DNA from: MFD01275-c22 sp963705885
GTDB lineage: Bacteria; Actinomycetota; Actinomycetes; JACCUZ01
DNA: 64,000 nucleotides
Assembly (NCBI GenBank): GCA_963705885.1
Contig: OY970120.1
Span: forward strand, 1,798,001-1,862,000
Direction of reading: 5' to 3'
The notes below the pieces were generated by a model that saw only the letters and a list, made by a program, of their open reading frames with translations, did no database searches and had not been told where the DNA came from. Positions 49,567-57,962 of the stretch are shown here, piece by piece. The stretch's first letter is position 1. Each line of letters starts with the position of its first letter. Both the position numbers and the translations under genes were made by a program.

Positions 49567-51030
49567 ATGCTGCGAACAACGGGGGCCCCTTCCATGTCTG
49601 CCAGTCGTACGCGCCGGTCCGGCCGCCGCGCGGTCACGTCCACGCTCGTCGTGGCTCTGTGCGCGCTTGCGGTCGCCGGCGGGCCGGGCAGAGCCGCGTC
49701 GCGGGACGCGACGGGCACCACAGCCGTCAGGCCCTGGGGCGACGACCGGCCGAACGTCGTCGTGATCCTCACCGACGACCAGCGCCGCGACTCGCTGCGC
49801 TACATGCCGCAGGTGCAGCGCCTCCTGGTCGACCAGGGCACGAAGTACACGCGCGCGATGGTCCCCACCTCGCTGTGCTGCCCGTCGCGCGCGACGATCC
49901 TCACCGGCAAGTACGCGCACACGACCCAGGTCTATGGCAACGGCGACGTGGGCGGTGCCCGGTTGGGCGGCTGGCGACGGTTCAACCGCACCGGTGCCGA
50001 GAAGCGCACCATGGCCGTGGCCCTGCGCCGGGCGGGCTACCGCACCGCGCTCATCGGCAAGTACCTCAACTACTTCGGCAAGCACTCGCCGCCGGGCTTC
50101 GTGCCGCCGGGCTGGGACGAGTTCTCCACGTTCATGGTCGACCACGGCCGCTACTACCACTACCGGCTCAACGACGGGACGATGCACGGCGGTGCGCCCG
50201 AGGACTACTCGACGGACGTGTTCGCGGCGAAGGCCACCGACTTCATCCGCTCGACGCCGGCCCAGCAGCCGCTGTTCCTGTTCTTCGCGCCCTACGCCCC
50301 GCACTCGCCGTACCTGCCGGCGCCGCGGCACGACGGCTCCATGGAGGGGCTGCTGCCCGACTACACCGCGCCGACTCTGAAGCAGCCGCTGCGGACCATG
50401 CCGCGCTGGATGCGCGACCGGGTGCACGCGGGCAAGCTCGAGGCCGACTGGATGCGGCTCAAGCAGCACGAGTCGCTGCTCGCGGTCGACGAGGCCGTGG
50501 GCGGGATCCACCAGGCGCTGCAGGACACCGGACGCGACCGGGACACGCTCTACCTGTTCCTGTCGGACAACGGCTACTTCTGGGGCGAGCACCGGATCAT
50601 CGGCAAGGACGCGCCGTACAAGGACTCGACCTTCATCCCGATGGTGGCGCGGTGGGACGGCCACCTGCCCGCGGGAGCGGTCGACAAGAGCATCGTCCTC
50701 AACGTCGACGTGGCGCGCACCGTCACGAAGGCCGTCGGCACCACGATGCGCAGCGACGGCATCGACATGTTCGGGAAGAGGGAGCGCAAGGGCTTCCTGC
50801 TCGAGGCGATGAAGGGCTATCACGACCGCCCGCCCTACTGCGGCTGGCGGAGCAAGCACCGGATGTTCGTCCGGTGGGGGACCGGCGAGACGGAGCTCTT
50901 CGACTACCGGCGCGACCCGGCAGAGCGCCGCAACCTCGCCCACAAGCGGTCGTGGAGGGACGTGCGGGACCGGATGAAGGCCAAGGCCGTCAAGGCATGC
51001 GTCCCGGAGCCGCCCGGCTTCGACTGGTAG
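49567..51030 (+). CDS. Sulfatase (intact paralog)
   Basis: A 487-residue alkaline-phosphatase-superfamily sulfatase. An N-terminal signal or anchor (about 20-42) precedes VVVILTDDQRRDSLRYMPQV (metal Asp pair), and the formylglycine motif is SLCCPSRATILTGKYAHTT. Later blocks are LFLFFAPYAPHSPYLPAP, LYLFLSDNGYFWGEH (metal Asp-Asn) and RWDGHLPAG. It ends PEPPGFDW. Substrate is unknown, perhaps a sulfated glycan. Close similarity to the broken gene at 23101-24558, including the C-terminus, shows a duplication in this genome. It ends 67 bases before tRNA-Lys. Confidence 0.9.
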   Translation: MLRTTGAPSMSASRTRRSGRRAVTSTLVVALCALAVAGGPGRAASRDATGTTAVRPWGDDRPNVVVILTDDQRRDSLRYMPQVQRLLVDQGTKYTRAMVPTSLCCPSRATILTGKYAHTTQVYGNGDVGGARLGGWRRFNRTGAEKRTMAVALRRAGYRTALIGKYLNYFGKHSPPGFVPPGWDEFSTFMVDHGRYYHYRLNDGTMHGGAPEDYSTDVFAAKATDFIRSTPAQQPLFLFFAPYAPHSPYLPAPRHDGSMEGLLPDYTAPTLKQPLRTMPRWMRDRVHAGKLEADWMRLKQHESLLAVDEAVGGIHQALQDTGRDRDTLYLFLSDNGYFWGEHRIIGKDAPYKDSTFIPMVARWDGHLPAGAVDKSIVLNVDVARTVTKAVGTTMRSDGIDMFGKRERKGFLLEAMKGYHDRPPYCGWRSKHRMFVRWGTGETELFDYRRDPAERRNLAHKRSWRDVRDRMKAKAVKACVPEPPGFDW

Positions 51031-51097
51031 CCCGCTCGGACCGCCGGGGCTCGGTTTCGCGGAGGGCGTCACCCGCTGATAACCTGTTCGGGCTCTT

Positions 51098-51170
51098 GCG
51101 CCGCTAGCTCAACTGGCAGAGCAGCGGACTCTTAATCCGCGGGTTGGGGGTTCAAGTCCCTCGCGGCGCA
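51098..51170 (+). tRNA. tRNA-Lys (anticodon CTT)
   Basis: A 73-base class I tRNA. The acceptor GCGCCGC pairs with GCGGCGC and the discriminator is A. The D-arm includes AGCTCAACTGGCAGAGC, the anticodon stem GCGGA/TCCGC surrounds the loop CTCTTAA with anticodon CTT, and the T-arm is GGGGG-TTCAAGT-CCCTC. CCA is not encoded. Its 3' half is also the C-terminal coding sequence of the antisense integrase remnant, so this is an integration site. Confidence 0.95.
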
Positions 51171-51486
51171 CACCTCTGACCTGACCTTTCGTCCACGCGG
51201 GCGGGAGGTCAGTGTCGTCTGTGGTGCCAGCGTGGTGGCCAGTCAGCTCCACCGCGCCTCCCCCAACGCGCTCGGCAGCCTCGTCGGTCAGCTCCGGCAC
51301 AACGTGCGAGTAGGTGCCGAGCGTCAGGCTGAACTGCGAGTGACCCAGCACCTGCATAGCCACCCGTGCGGGCACGCCGAGCGAGAGCATCACGATTGTC
51401 GCGGCATGCCGGGCGTCGTGCAGCTTGGCTTGCCGTGCTTCACCGGACCAAGCGTGCAAGACCCCCCGGCTCCTGCGGCCTCGCAT
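51109..51486 (-). pseudogene. Tyrosine-recombinase (integrase) C-terminal remnant
   Basis: The minus frame reads AKLHDARHAATIVMLSLGVP, MQVLGHSQFSLTLGTYSHVV and VRREGLEPPTRGLRVRCSAS. H-x-x-R, GH and the terminal Tyr belong to the catalytic box of phage-type integrases, and the tail is encoded by the antisense of tRNA-Lys, as in elements inserted at tRNA 3' ends. The N-terminal and middle domains are missing: the upstream sequence (51487-51570) is out of frame and not integrase-like. It marks a decayed integrated element. Confidence 0.85.
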
Positions 51487-51591
51487 CTGTTCGGCCGGAC
51501 TTGTCCGGTTCGCCGGTGATCAAGGCGACTCGTCCTATAGACCTGCTTCGCGGGCACCCCCAGGGAGCCCATGAGGTCACGGGGAATCCTG

Positions 51592-52188
51592 ATGCGCTAC
51601 AACCCGCCGCCCAACTGGCCTGCACCGCCTGCAGGTTGGACACCGCCCGAGGGCTGGCAGCCCGACCCGGCGTGGGGTCCTCCACCTCCCGGTCACCAGC
51701 TGTGGCTCGATGACGACGCCGGCCCCAAGAAGTCGAAGCCATGGGGGTGGATCGCCGCGGTGGTGGCGGCACTGCTGGTCGGTGTTGGCATCGGCGCTGC
51801 CGGGGGAGGGGACACGACGACCACAACCTCGGCCGGCGGGACGACGACGGTCACGGCGACGCCTGCGGCCGGTGAGCCCGGACCGACCGTGACGGCGACC
51901 GAGCAGGTGCCGGGACCGGGAACGACCAAGACGGTCACTGCCAAGCCACCGAAGCCCAAGGGCACCATCCCTGGCGACGGGGTGTGGCTGGTCGGCAGCG
52001 ACATCAGGGCGGCCACCTACCGTGGTGGCGGCGACGGTTGCTACTGGGCTCGGTTGTCGGGCACTGGCGGTGGCCTTGGCGACATCATCGCCAATGGCAA
52101 CCCGAGCGGCCAGGCCATCGTGACCATCTCACGGTCGGACGAGGCGTTCGAGACACAGAACTGTGGCCAGTGGGAGCGGGTCAAATGA
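51592..52188 (+). CDS. Membrane-anchored protein with Pro/Trp-rich N-terminus
   Basis: A 198-residue protein. The N-terminus MRYNPPPNWPAPPAGWTPPE and repeated GW/PP units, ending PPPPGHQLW, are typical of DUF2510-like actinobacterial proteins. A membrane helix follows (about residues 55-73), then Thr-rich linkers (DTTTTTSAGGTTTVTAT) and a C-terminal extracellular domain with GDGVWLVGSDIRAATYRGGG and ETQNCGQWERVK. Codon usage is more A/T-tolerant than the neighbours. ATG 51592 is favoured for the family start; ATG 51571 with GGGAG upstream is an alternative. It is probably part of the integrated segment. Confidence 0.7.
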   Translation: MRYNPPPNWPAPPAGWTPPEGWQPDPAWGPPPPGHQLWLDDDAGPKKSKPWGWIAAVVAALLVGVGIGAAGGGDTTTTTSAGGTTTVTATPAAGEPGPTVTATEQVPGPGTTKTVTAKPPKPKGTIPGDGVWLVGSDIRAATYRGGGDGCYWARLSGTGGGLGDIIANGNPSGQAIVTISRSDEAFETQNCGQWERVK

Positions 52189-52245
52189 CCCGACCGGCAC
52201 GGCGATCACTCCTAACGTCTGCGGGGCGGACTTCGCGGTAGCTGA

Positions 52246-52690
52246 GCCAGATCAGCGTCTCCCCACTCCGGCCCCGTCGACACCAGGCAGCGGATCTCGG
52301 CGCTCTGGGTCGCCGTGCTGTTCGTCTTCGACCTACGTCGACCTGTTCTCGCTCTACCGCCCCGACTTCCGGGCCGACATCGAGGCGGGCACGGTCAGCG
52401 CGTTCGACATCAACGAGACGTTCCTGTTCTTCACGACGCTGTACATCATCATCCCCAGCCTCATGGTCTACCTGACACTGGTCATGCGCCCCGCCGTGAA
52501 CCGTGTCGTGAACGTCGTCGTTGCTGCCGCCTACGCCCTCACCATCGCCGGCAGCGCCGTCGGCGAGTGGAACTACTTCATCCTCGGCAGCGCCGTCGAG
52601 GCGATCCTGCTCGCCCTCGTGATCCACCACGCGTGGACCTGGCCCGCAGGCGACCACACCGGCGCCGACGGAGTTCGGCCAGGGTCTTGA
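52246..52690 (+). pseudogene. DUF6326-like membrane protein gene with frameshift and lost start
   Basis: In frame from 52246 the sequence reads RQRISALWVAVLFVF; one extra base at about 52330 changes the frame to TYVDLFSLYRPDFRADIEAG, TFLFFTTLYIIIPSLMVYLT, RVVNVVVAAAYALTIAGSAV and YFILGSAVEAILLALVIHHA. Together these form a four-helix membrane protein of a family I recognise as DUF6326-like. No ATG or GTG starts the first piece. An alternative frame beginning at 52163 is open but has no membrane-like N-terminus. Probably a dead gene. Confidence 0.65.
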
Positions 52691-52711
52691 GCCCGCCCGC
52701 CAACGCGTGCA

Positions 52712-52717
52712 TATTTT
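52712..52717 (+). promoter_or_regulatory. Putative -10 element (TATTTT)
   Basis: TATTTT lies six bases before GTG 52724. This is an unusually AT-rich hexamer for this genome and probably drives a leaderless transcript of the GAF-ANTAR gene. Confidence 0.5.
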
Positions 52718-52723
52718 GGAAGG

Positions 52724-53452
52724 GTGGAAGGGGAACGGGAGCGGCATCTCGCCCGCGCCTTCGTCGACCTCGCGGACACGCTCGTCGACGACTACGACGT
52801 CGTAGAGGTCATGCACCAGATGATGGACCACTGCGTCGCCCTCCTCGGCGCGTCCGCGGCGGGCCTGCTGCTCGCCGACCAGAACAGTTCGCTGCGCGTC
52901 ATGGCGGCCTCCTCCGAGGGGTCCGACCTGTTGGAGATCTTCCAGCTGCAGGCCCACGAGGGCCCGTGCCTGGACTGCTACGACTCGGGTGTCCAGGTGG
53001 TCGTCAACGACCTGTCACTGGAGAGCCGCCGATGGCCGCGGTTCACGAAATATGCGCTCGAAGAGGGCTACCGCTCGGTGGCTGCACTGCCGATGCGTCT
53101 GCGGGCCGACACCGTCGGCACCCTCAACCTCTTCCGCGAGCAGCCGGGCCAAGGCGCGCCCGGCGACCTCGCAGTGGCCCAGGCGCTGGCTGACGTCGCG
53201 ACCATCAGCATCCTCCAGCAGCGCGCGGTGCAGCGGAGAGAGGTGCTCGTCGAGCAGCTGCAGAGCGCCCTGGACAGCCGGGTGGTCATCGAGCAGGCGA
53301 AGGGCGTCCTGGCCGAGCGGTTGCAGATCGAGCTCGATGACGCGTTCGTCCGGCTTCGGAGGTATGCGCGGTCTGCGAACCTCCACCTCGCCGCCGCGGC
53401 CCGCGCGCTGGTGGAGGGCGAGCTGGACGAGCGGGCGGTGCTCGGGCACTAG
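52724..53452 (+). CDS. GAF and ANTAR domain RNA-binding antiterminator
   Basis: A 242-residue protein. Residues 15-165 are a GAF domain (ASAAGLLLADQNSSLRVMAA, AHEGPCLDCYDSG, YRSVAALPMRLRADTVGTLN), followed by a C-terminal ANTAR domain (about 180-235) with LQSALDSRVVIEQAKGVLAE and DDAFVRLRRYARSANLHLAA. ANTAR domains bind tandem hairpins in mRNA and prevent termination. The signal sensed by the GAF domain is unknown. A STAS protein is encoded just downstream. Confidence 0.92.
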   Translation: MEGERERHLARAFVDLADTLVDDYDVVEVMHQMMDHCVALLGASAAGLLLADQNSSLRVMAASSEGSDLLEIFQLQAHEGPCLDCYDSGVQVVVNDLSLESRRWPRFTKYALEEGYRSVAALPMRLRADTVGTLNLFREQPGQGAPGDLAVAQALADVATISILQQRAVQRREVLVEQLQSALDSRVVIEQAKGVLAERLQIELDDAFVRLRRYARSANLHLAAAARALVEGELDERAVLGH

Positions 53453-53561
53453 CCCGAAACTGACACCTTCCCGAACTCGTGCCTCCGGAGTACCGTCAGA
53501 GACAGCTGCCCCAGACCCCGGTGGCGTCCGAGAGATGCGACGCACGGGCGAGGGTGGACAG

Positions 53562-54017
53562 ATGGCGCAGACCGATCGCTTGCCGCACGATGCGCTGCCA
53601 TCGGCGGTCCTGGACGGGGTGCACCTCACCCGCACGGCCGGCTCGCTGATCGCGAGGCTCGAAGGAGACGCCTGCCTGGACAGCGAGGCGATGCTCCGGC
53701 ACCTTCTCCTGGGCTCGCTCATGGCGGCGGCCCGACCGAGCGGCGCGCCCGGCCCGCCACTGGAACTCGTCCTCGACCTGTCGGGCGTCACCTTCTGCGA
53801 CCTCCGCGGCCTCGACGTCCTCACCGACACCGTCGAGGTCGGCAAGACCATCGGTGTGGCAGTGACCGTGACCAACGCGCCCCCGGCGCTGGAGCGGATG
53901 CGGTGCCTGCTCGGCGGCGGGCGGCCGTGGGCTTCCCACCAAGGACCGGATGTCCCCTCCTCCGGTTCTTGGTGGGAGCGGCCGATGGCTCGGCTGCGGA
54001 CCGCGATGCGCCGATAG
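53562..54017 (+). CDS. STAS-domain protein
   Basis: A 151-residue protein with a STAS fold: LIARLEGDACLDSEAMLRHL, LVLDLSGVTFCDLRGLDVL and VAVTVTNAPPALERMRCLL. The serine normally phosphorylated in STAS antagonists is replaced in CDLRGLD, so phospho-regulation may be absent. GAGGG lies eight bases before ATG 53562; ATG 53535 is an alternative. It follows the GAF-ANTAR gene on the same strand. Confidence 0.8.
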   Translation: MAQTDRLPHDALPSAVLDGVHLTRTAGSLIARLEGDACLDSEAMLRHLLLGSLMAAARPSGAPGPPLELVLDLSGVTFCDLRGLDVLTDTVEVGKTIGVAVTVTNAPPALERMRCLLGGGRPWASHQGPDVPSSGSWWERPMARLRTAMRR

Positions 54018-54044
54018 GACCCGCCCCCGGGGAGACTGTCCGGC

Positions 54045-55256
54045 GTGGAGCTGCTGCTCGCGTTCTCGCTCGTGCTGCTGGTCGGTGTCCTGATCTCGGG
54101 GCTCGCACATCGCAGCGTGCTCTCGACGGCGGTGCTCTTCCTGCTGGCGGGCTTCCTCCTCGGCGAGGGCGTGCTCGGAGTGGTCGACCTCCGCGCGGGA
54201 GACGGCATCGTCACGGTCCTCGCCGAGCTCGCCCTGTTCTCCGTGCTGTTCACGGACGGCCAGCGGGTGGGGCTGCGCGACCTCGTGGACGCCTGGCGCC
54301 TGCCGGGCCGCGCCCTGCTGCTCGGCATGCCGCTGACCTTCCTCGTCACGGCCCTGCTCGCGGTGACGGTGGCGGACCTTCCGTGGCACGAGGCGCTCCT
54401 GGTCGCGGCCGTGCTGGCCCCCACGGACCCCGTCTTCGCCGCGGCGATCGTGGGCCGCGAGGAGGTGCCGGGCCGCCTGCGCCACCTGCTCAACGTGGAG
54501 AGCGGCCTCAACGACGGGCTCGCCCTGCCCGTCGTCCTCGTGCTGGTCACCGTCGTCGGAGGGCCCGGCGTGGAGTACGGCGCCCTGGCCGGCGAGCTGG
54601 GCCTCGGACTGGTGATCGGCGTCGTGGTCCCCCTGGTCGCGGTGCTGCTGCTGCGCAGCCGGTTCACCTCGGCCACCTCGACCTACGAGGCGCTCACCCC
54701 GGTCGCGGTCGGGCTCATCGTGCTCTCCCTCGCCGAGCTCACGCACGCCAACCTGTTCCTTGCAGCCTTCGCGGCGGGAGTCACCATCGCGACCCTGGCG
54801 CCCGAGCTGCGCGACGCGTTCGAGCAGTTCGGCGAGCTGGTCGCCGAGCTGCTCAAGCTGGTCGCCATCCTCGTGTTCGGCGCGCTCATCTCGCCGGCGT
54901 TCCTCGGCGAGATCCCCGTGCTGGGCTACGTCTTCGCGGTGCTCGCGCTGGTCGTGGCCCGGCCGCTCGCGATCGGGGTCTCGTTCACCGGCAGCAGGCT
55001 GCCGTGGGAGGAGCAGGCGGCCGTCGCCTGGTTCGGCCCCAAGGGCTTCGCGTCGGTCGTCTACGGCCTGATCGTCCTGGAGAGCGGGGCGGCTCGTGCC
55101 GACGAGATGTTCCACCTCATCGCGTTGGTCGTCGTGCTGTCCATCCTGGCGCACTCGTCGACCGACGTTCCGATCGCGCACTACTTCGCCCGCCAGATCG
55201 AGAAGGAGCAGGCCCGCCGCGGTGAACGCGACACGCTGGGCAGAGGGGCAGAATGA
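54045..55256 (+). CDS. Cation:proton antiporter (CPA1/NhaP type)
   Basis: A 403-residue protein with about 12 membrane helices. The cation site region is VLAPTDPVFAAAIVGREEVP, with the Asp pair typical of the family; LNVESGLNDGLALPVVLVLV is helix 6 with the functional Asp. WFGPKGFASVVYGLIVLESG is the C-terminal signature. It probably exchanges Na+ or K+ for protons in pH or salt stress. GTG 54045 starts the first helix directly. It overlaps the next gene by four bases (ATGA). Confidence 0.92.
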   Translation: MELLLAFSLVLLVGVLISGLAHRSVLSTAVLFLLAGFLLGEGVLGVVDLRAGDGIVTVLAELALFSVLFTDGQRVGLRDLVDAWRLPGRALLLGMPLTFLVTALLAVTVADLPWHEALLVAAVLAPTDPVFAAAIVGREEVPGRLRHLLNVESGLNDGLALPVVLVLVTVVGGPGVEYGALAGELGLGLVIGVVVPLVAVLLLRSRFTSATSTYEALTPVAVGLIVLSLAELTHANLFLAAFAAGVTIATLAPELRDAFEQFGELVAELLKLVAILVFGALISPAFLGEIPVLGYVFAVLALVVARPLAIGVSFTGSRLPWEEQAAVAWFGPKGFASVVYGLIVLESGAARADEMFHLIALVVVLSILAHSSTDVPIAHYFARQIEKEQARRGERDTLGRGAE

Positions 55257-56452
55257 CCCGCATGGTCGACTCGCCCGATCGCCTCGACGCCCCGTTGTCG
55301 GAAGCACTGCGCCGTGGGGAGTACGTCCGTCCGCCCGGCGTGCTGCGGCTCGGGTCGCAGGCGTTGCCCCTCGTGAGCCCGGCACGCCTGTACGTGTGCG
55401 GGATCACGCCCTACGACGTCACGCACCTCGGCCATGCCGCGACCTTCGTGTGGGCGGACGCGCTCGCCAAGGTGATCCGCTCCACCGGCACCCGCGTGGT
55501 GACCTGCCGCAACGTCACCGACGTCGACGACGTCCTCACCTCCGCCGCGACCGCACGGGGCCGGCGCTACGACGAGTACGCCGCCACGCAGGAGTTCCTC
55601 TTCGACCGGGCCATGCGCGAGCTGCGCGTCGACCCGCCCACCCACGCGCCGCGCGCCGGCAGCCACGTCGGTGAGGCGATCCAGCTCGCGGCGGCGCTCG
55701 TCGAGCTGGGCGCCGCCTACGAGCGCGAGGGGGCCGTCTACTTCCGTGGCACGCACGTGCCCGTCGAGGCGGGCATCTCCCGTGAGGACGGCCTGCGACT
55801 GCTCGAGGACTACGGCGACGACCCGGGCGACCCGCTGCGTGACGACCCCTTCGACGTCCCCCTCTGGAAGCCGTCGCGGGCCGACGAGCCCGCCTGGCCG
55901 AGCCCCTGGACCCCGGGGCGTCCCGGCTGGCACGCCGAGTGTGCTGCCATGGCGATGTCGGTGCTGAGCCCCTGTGTCGACGTGCTCGCGGGTGGCGCCG
56001 ACCTCGAGTTCCCGCACCACGCCTACCAGTCGGCGATGGTCCGAGGGGTGTCCGGGGCCGGCCGGTTCGCACGGGTGGACCTCCACGTCGGCACCGTGTG
56101 CCTCGACGGCGACAAGATGGCCAAGTCCACCGGCAACCTCGTGCTCGTCGAGGACCTGCTGGGCGAGGTCCCCGCCGCCGCACTGCGCCTCTACCTGCTG
56201 GACCGGCCGTGGGCCGACTCCTGGGACGTCGACCGGGCCGACCTGGCGCGCGCGTCCGACCGGCTCGAGCGCCTCTACTCGGCGGCGGGCCGCGACGGCG
56301 GGGGGGACCGTCAGGGTGCCCAGGTCGCCGCGCTGCGGGAGCTCCTGCACGACCTCGACGTGGTCTCGGCGCTGGATCTCGCCGAGGAGTCCGGGGGAGC
56401 AGCCGCCCAGGCGGTCCTGCGCGTGCTCTCCCTGGACGTGCCCGCGCCCTGA
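55253..56452 (+). CDS. mshC: MshC/CysS-family cysteine ligase
   Basis: A 399-residue class I synthetase-like enzyme. It has the adenylate site YVCGITPYDVTHLGHAATFV, the zinc ligand region RPGWHAECAAMAMS and FPHHAYQS, and the KMSKS-type loop DGDKMAKSTGNLVLV, with KMAKS in place of KMSKS. The CGITPYD wording and length of about 400 fit MshC, which joins cysteine to GlcN-inositol in mycothiol synthesis, rather than CysS (CGPTVYD). A paralog of unknown role is possible. ATG 55253 overlaps the antiporter stop. Confidence 0.65.
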   Translation: MTRMVDSPDRLDAPLSEALRRGEYVRPPGVLRLGSQALPLVSPARLYVCGITPYDVTHLGHAATFVWADALAKVIRSTGTRVVTCRNVTDVDDVLTSAATARGRRYDEYAATQEFLFDRAMRELRVDPPTHAPRAGSHVGEAIQLAAALVELGAAYEREGAVYFRGTHVPVEAGISREDGLRLLEDYGDDPGDPLRDDPFDVPLWKPSRADEPAWPSPWTPGRPGWHAECAAMAMSVLSPCVDVLAGGADLEFPHHAYQSAMVRGVSGAGRFARVDLHVGTVCLDGDKMAKSTGNLVLVEDLLGEVPAAALRLYLLDRPWADSWDVDRADLARASDRLERLYSAAGRDGGGDRQGAQVAALRELLHDLDVVSALDLAEESGGAAAQAVLRVLSLDVPAP

Positions 56453-56456
56453 GCGG

Positions 56457-57824
56457 CTACGACGTGACGACCGGCAGGCCGGTCTCGGCGGCGCGGTCCC
56501 AGTCGTCGTCGATGTGCACGACGTCGTGCCCGGCCCGTTCGAGGATGCTGGCGGCCACCGCCGCGCGGTAGCCGCTGGCGCAGTGCACCCACAGGGTCCC
56601 CGCGGGCGCCTCGTCGAGGCGCCCCAGCAGGTCGTGGATCGGGATGTTCACGGCGTCGCGGAGGCGGCTCTCGGCGTACTCGTCGTCGCGGCGCACGTCG
56701 AGGACCACGGTCGGCTCACCGGACTCCAGCTGCTTGCGCAGGTCCTCCCAGCGCGCCACCGGGTACGACGTCGCGTTGCCGTCGACCAACGACTCGACCG
56801 GACCGGTCGCGGCGGCCACGACGCGGTCGCGCTCGACACCGATGCGCGACAGGTCGACCTGTGCCTCGCGCACCTGCTCCGGGGACTCGCCGACCAGGAC
56901 GACGGGCTCGTCCCAGGGCAGCACCCAGCCGAAGTACGTCGTGAAGTTCTGCGCCAGCTCGAAGCTGACCGACCCCTTGGCGTGCTTGGCTGCGTAGGCC
57001 TTGCGGTCGCGCAGGTCGACCACCCAGGCGCCCTCGGCCAGGCGGGCGCGCAGCTGCTCGGGGTCCAGGGGGGTCGGCGGGTCGAGCTCGGGCGCGCCGG
57101 CGCCCTGCCGGTTCGCCCGCCCCATGTGCGCGTAGTAGCGGGGGTAGGCCGCGAGGCCCGCGAGCAGGTCACGCACGAAGGCGTCCTCGTCGTCGGTGAC
57201 GAGCGCGTTGTTGCTCTGCTGCTGCTCGGCGATCGTGCTGACGTCCTGCACGGTCGCCGGCCCCGACGAGCAGAAGCTGCCGAACCCGTGGGTGGGGTAG
57301 ACCTGCGTCTGCGGGCTCAGCCGCTCGGCGAGCATGCGGGCCGAGCGGAACTGCTTGCGGGTCAGGTCGTCGGTGAGGCTCGCGTCCACGAGGTCGGTGC
57401 GGCCGACGCTGCCGTAGAGCAGGTTGCCTCCCGTGAAGACCGCGGGGTCGCCGCCGTCGGTGTCCTCGACGGCGAAGGCGAGGTGGTGCACGGTGTGCCC
57501 CGGCGTCGCCAGCACGGTCACGCGCAGCCGGCCGGACTCGAAGGTGTCCCCGTCGGAGACCGCGCGCCGGTCGAACGCGACGTCGTCACCCGCCGCGACG
57601 ACGTACTCGGCGCCCGTCCGCCGGGCCAGCTCGAGCCCGCCGGACACGTAGTCGTTGTGGATGTGCGTCTCGAGGACGTGCGTGACCCGGACGCCCGCTG
57701 CGTCGATCTCGGCCTGCATCCGGTCCAGGTCACGCTGGACGTCGATCACGACGCCGGCGTCGCCGTCGTGGACCAGGTAGCTGCGGTCGCCGAGCTGCGG
57801 GGTCTCCACCGTGCGGACGTCCAT
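56457..57824 (-). CDS. MBL-fold persulfide dioxygenase/rhodanese fusion
   Basis: A 455-residue protein. Residues 1-235 form an MBL domain of the persulfide dioxygenase type with THIHNDYVSGGLELARRTG, ATPGHTVHHLAFAVED, TGGNLLYGSVGRTDL and YPTHGFGSFCSSG. The next domain (about 255-345) is a rhodanese without active-site Cys, and the last (about 355-455) is a rhodanese with the Cys in WVHCASGYRAAVAAS. It probably oxidises persulfides to sulfite and transfers sulfane sulfur. GAGGAGG precedes ATG 57824. It is divergent from the molybdo-enzyme genes. Confidence 0.9.
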   Translation of the reverse strand: MDVRTVETPQLGDRSYLVHDGDAGVVIDVQRDLDRMQAEIDAAGVRVTHVLETHIHNDYVSGGLELARRTGAEYVVAAGDDVAFDRRAVSDGDTFESGRLRVTVLATPGHTVHHLAFAVEDTDGGDPAVFTGGNLLYGSVGRTDLVDASLTDDLTRKQFRSARMLAERLSPQTQVYPTHGFGSFCSSGPATVQDVSTIAEQQQSNNALVTDDEDAFVRDLLAGLAAYPRYYAHMGRANRQGAGAPELDPPTPLDPEQLRARLAEGAWVVDLRDRKAYAAKHAKGSVSFELAQNFTTYFGWVLPWDEPVVLVGESPEQVREAQVDLSRIGVERDRVVAAATGPVESLVDGNATSYPVARWEDLRKQLESGEPTVVLDVRRDDEYAESRLRDAVNIPIHDLLGRLDEAPAGTLWVHCASGYRAAVAASILERAGHDVVHIDDDWDRAAETGLPVVTS

Positions 57825-57962
57825 CAGTGCCTCCTCGGGCCCCGGGGAGCCCGTCCGTGAGCAATCCGTCAGAGGAAACGTACGGACATCTCTTGCGCGA
57901 CGCAACCCACGGCTCGTACGGTTCGTCCGGATGGTCCGGCGACCCCTGACGGAGGAGCACGC

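Noticed and set aside
52163..52690. Reading the DUF6326-like gene from GTG or ATG 52163 in one frame
   Set aside because: That gives a Ser/Pro-rich N-terminus unlike a membrane protein, while the other frame encodes the expected ISALWVAVLFVF helix. A frameshift explains both.
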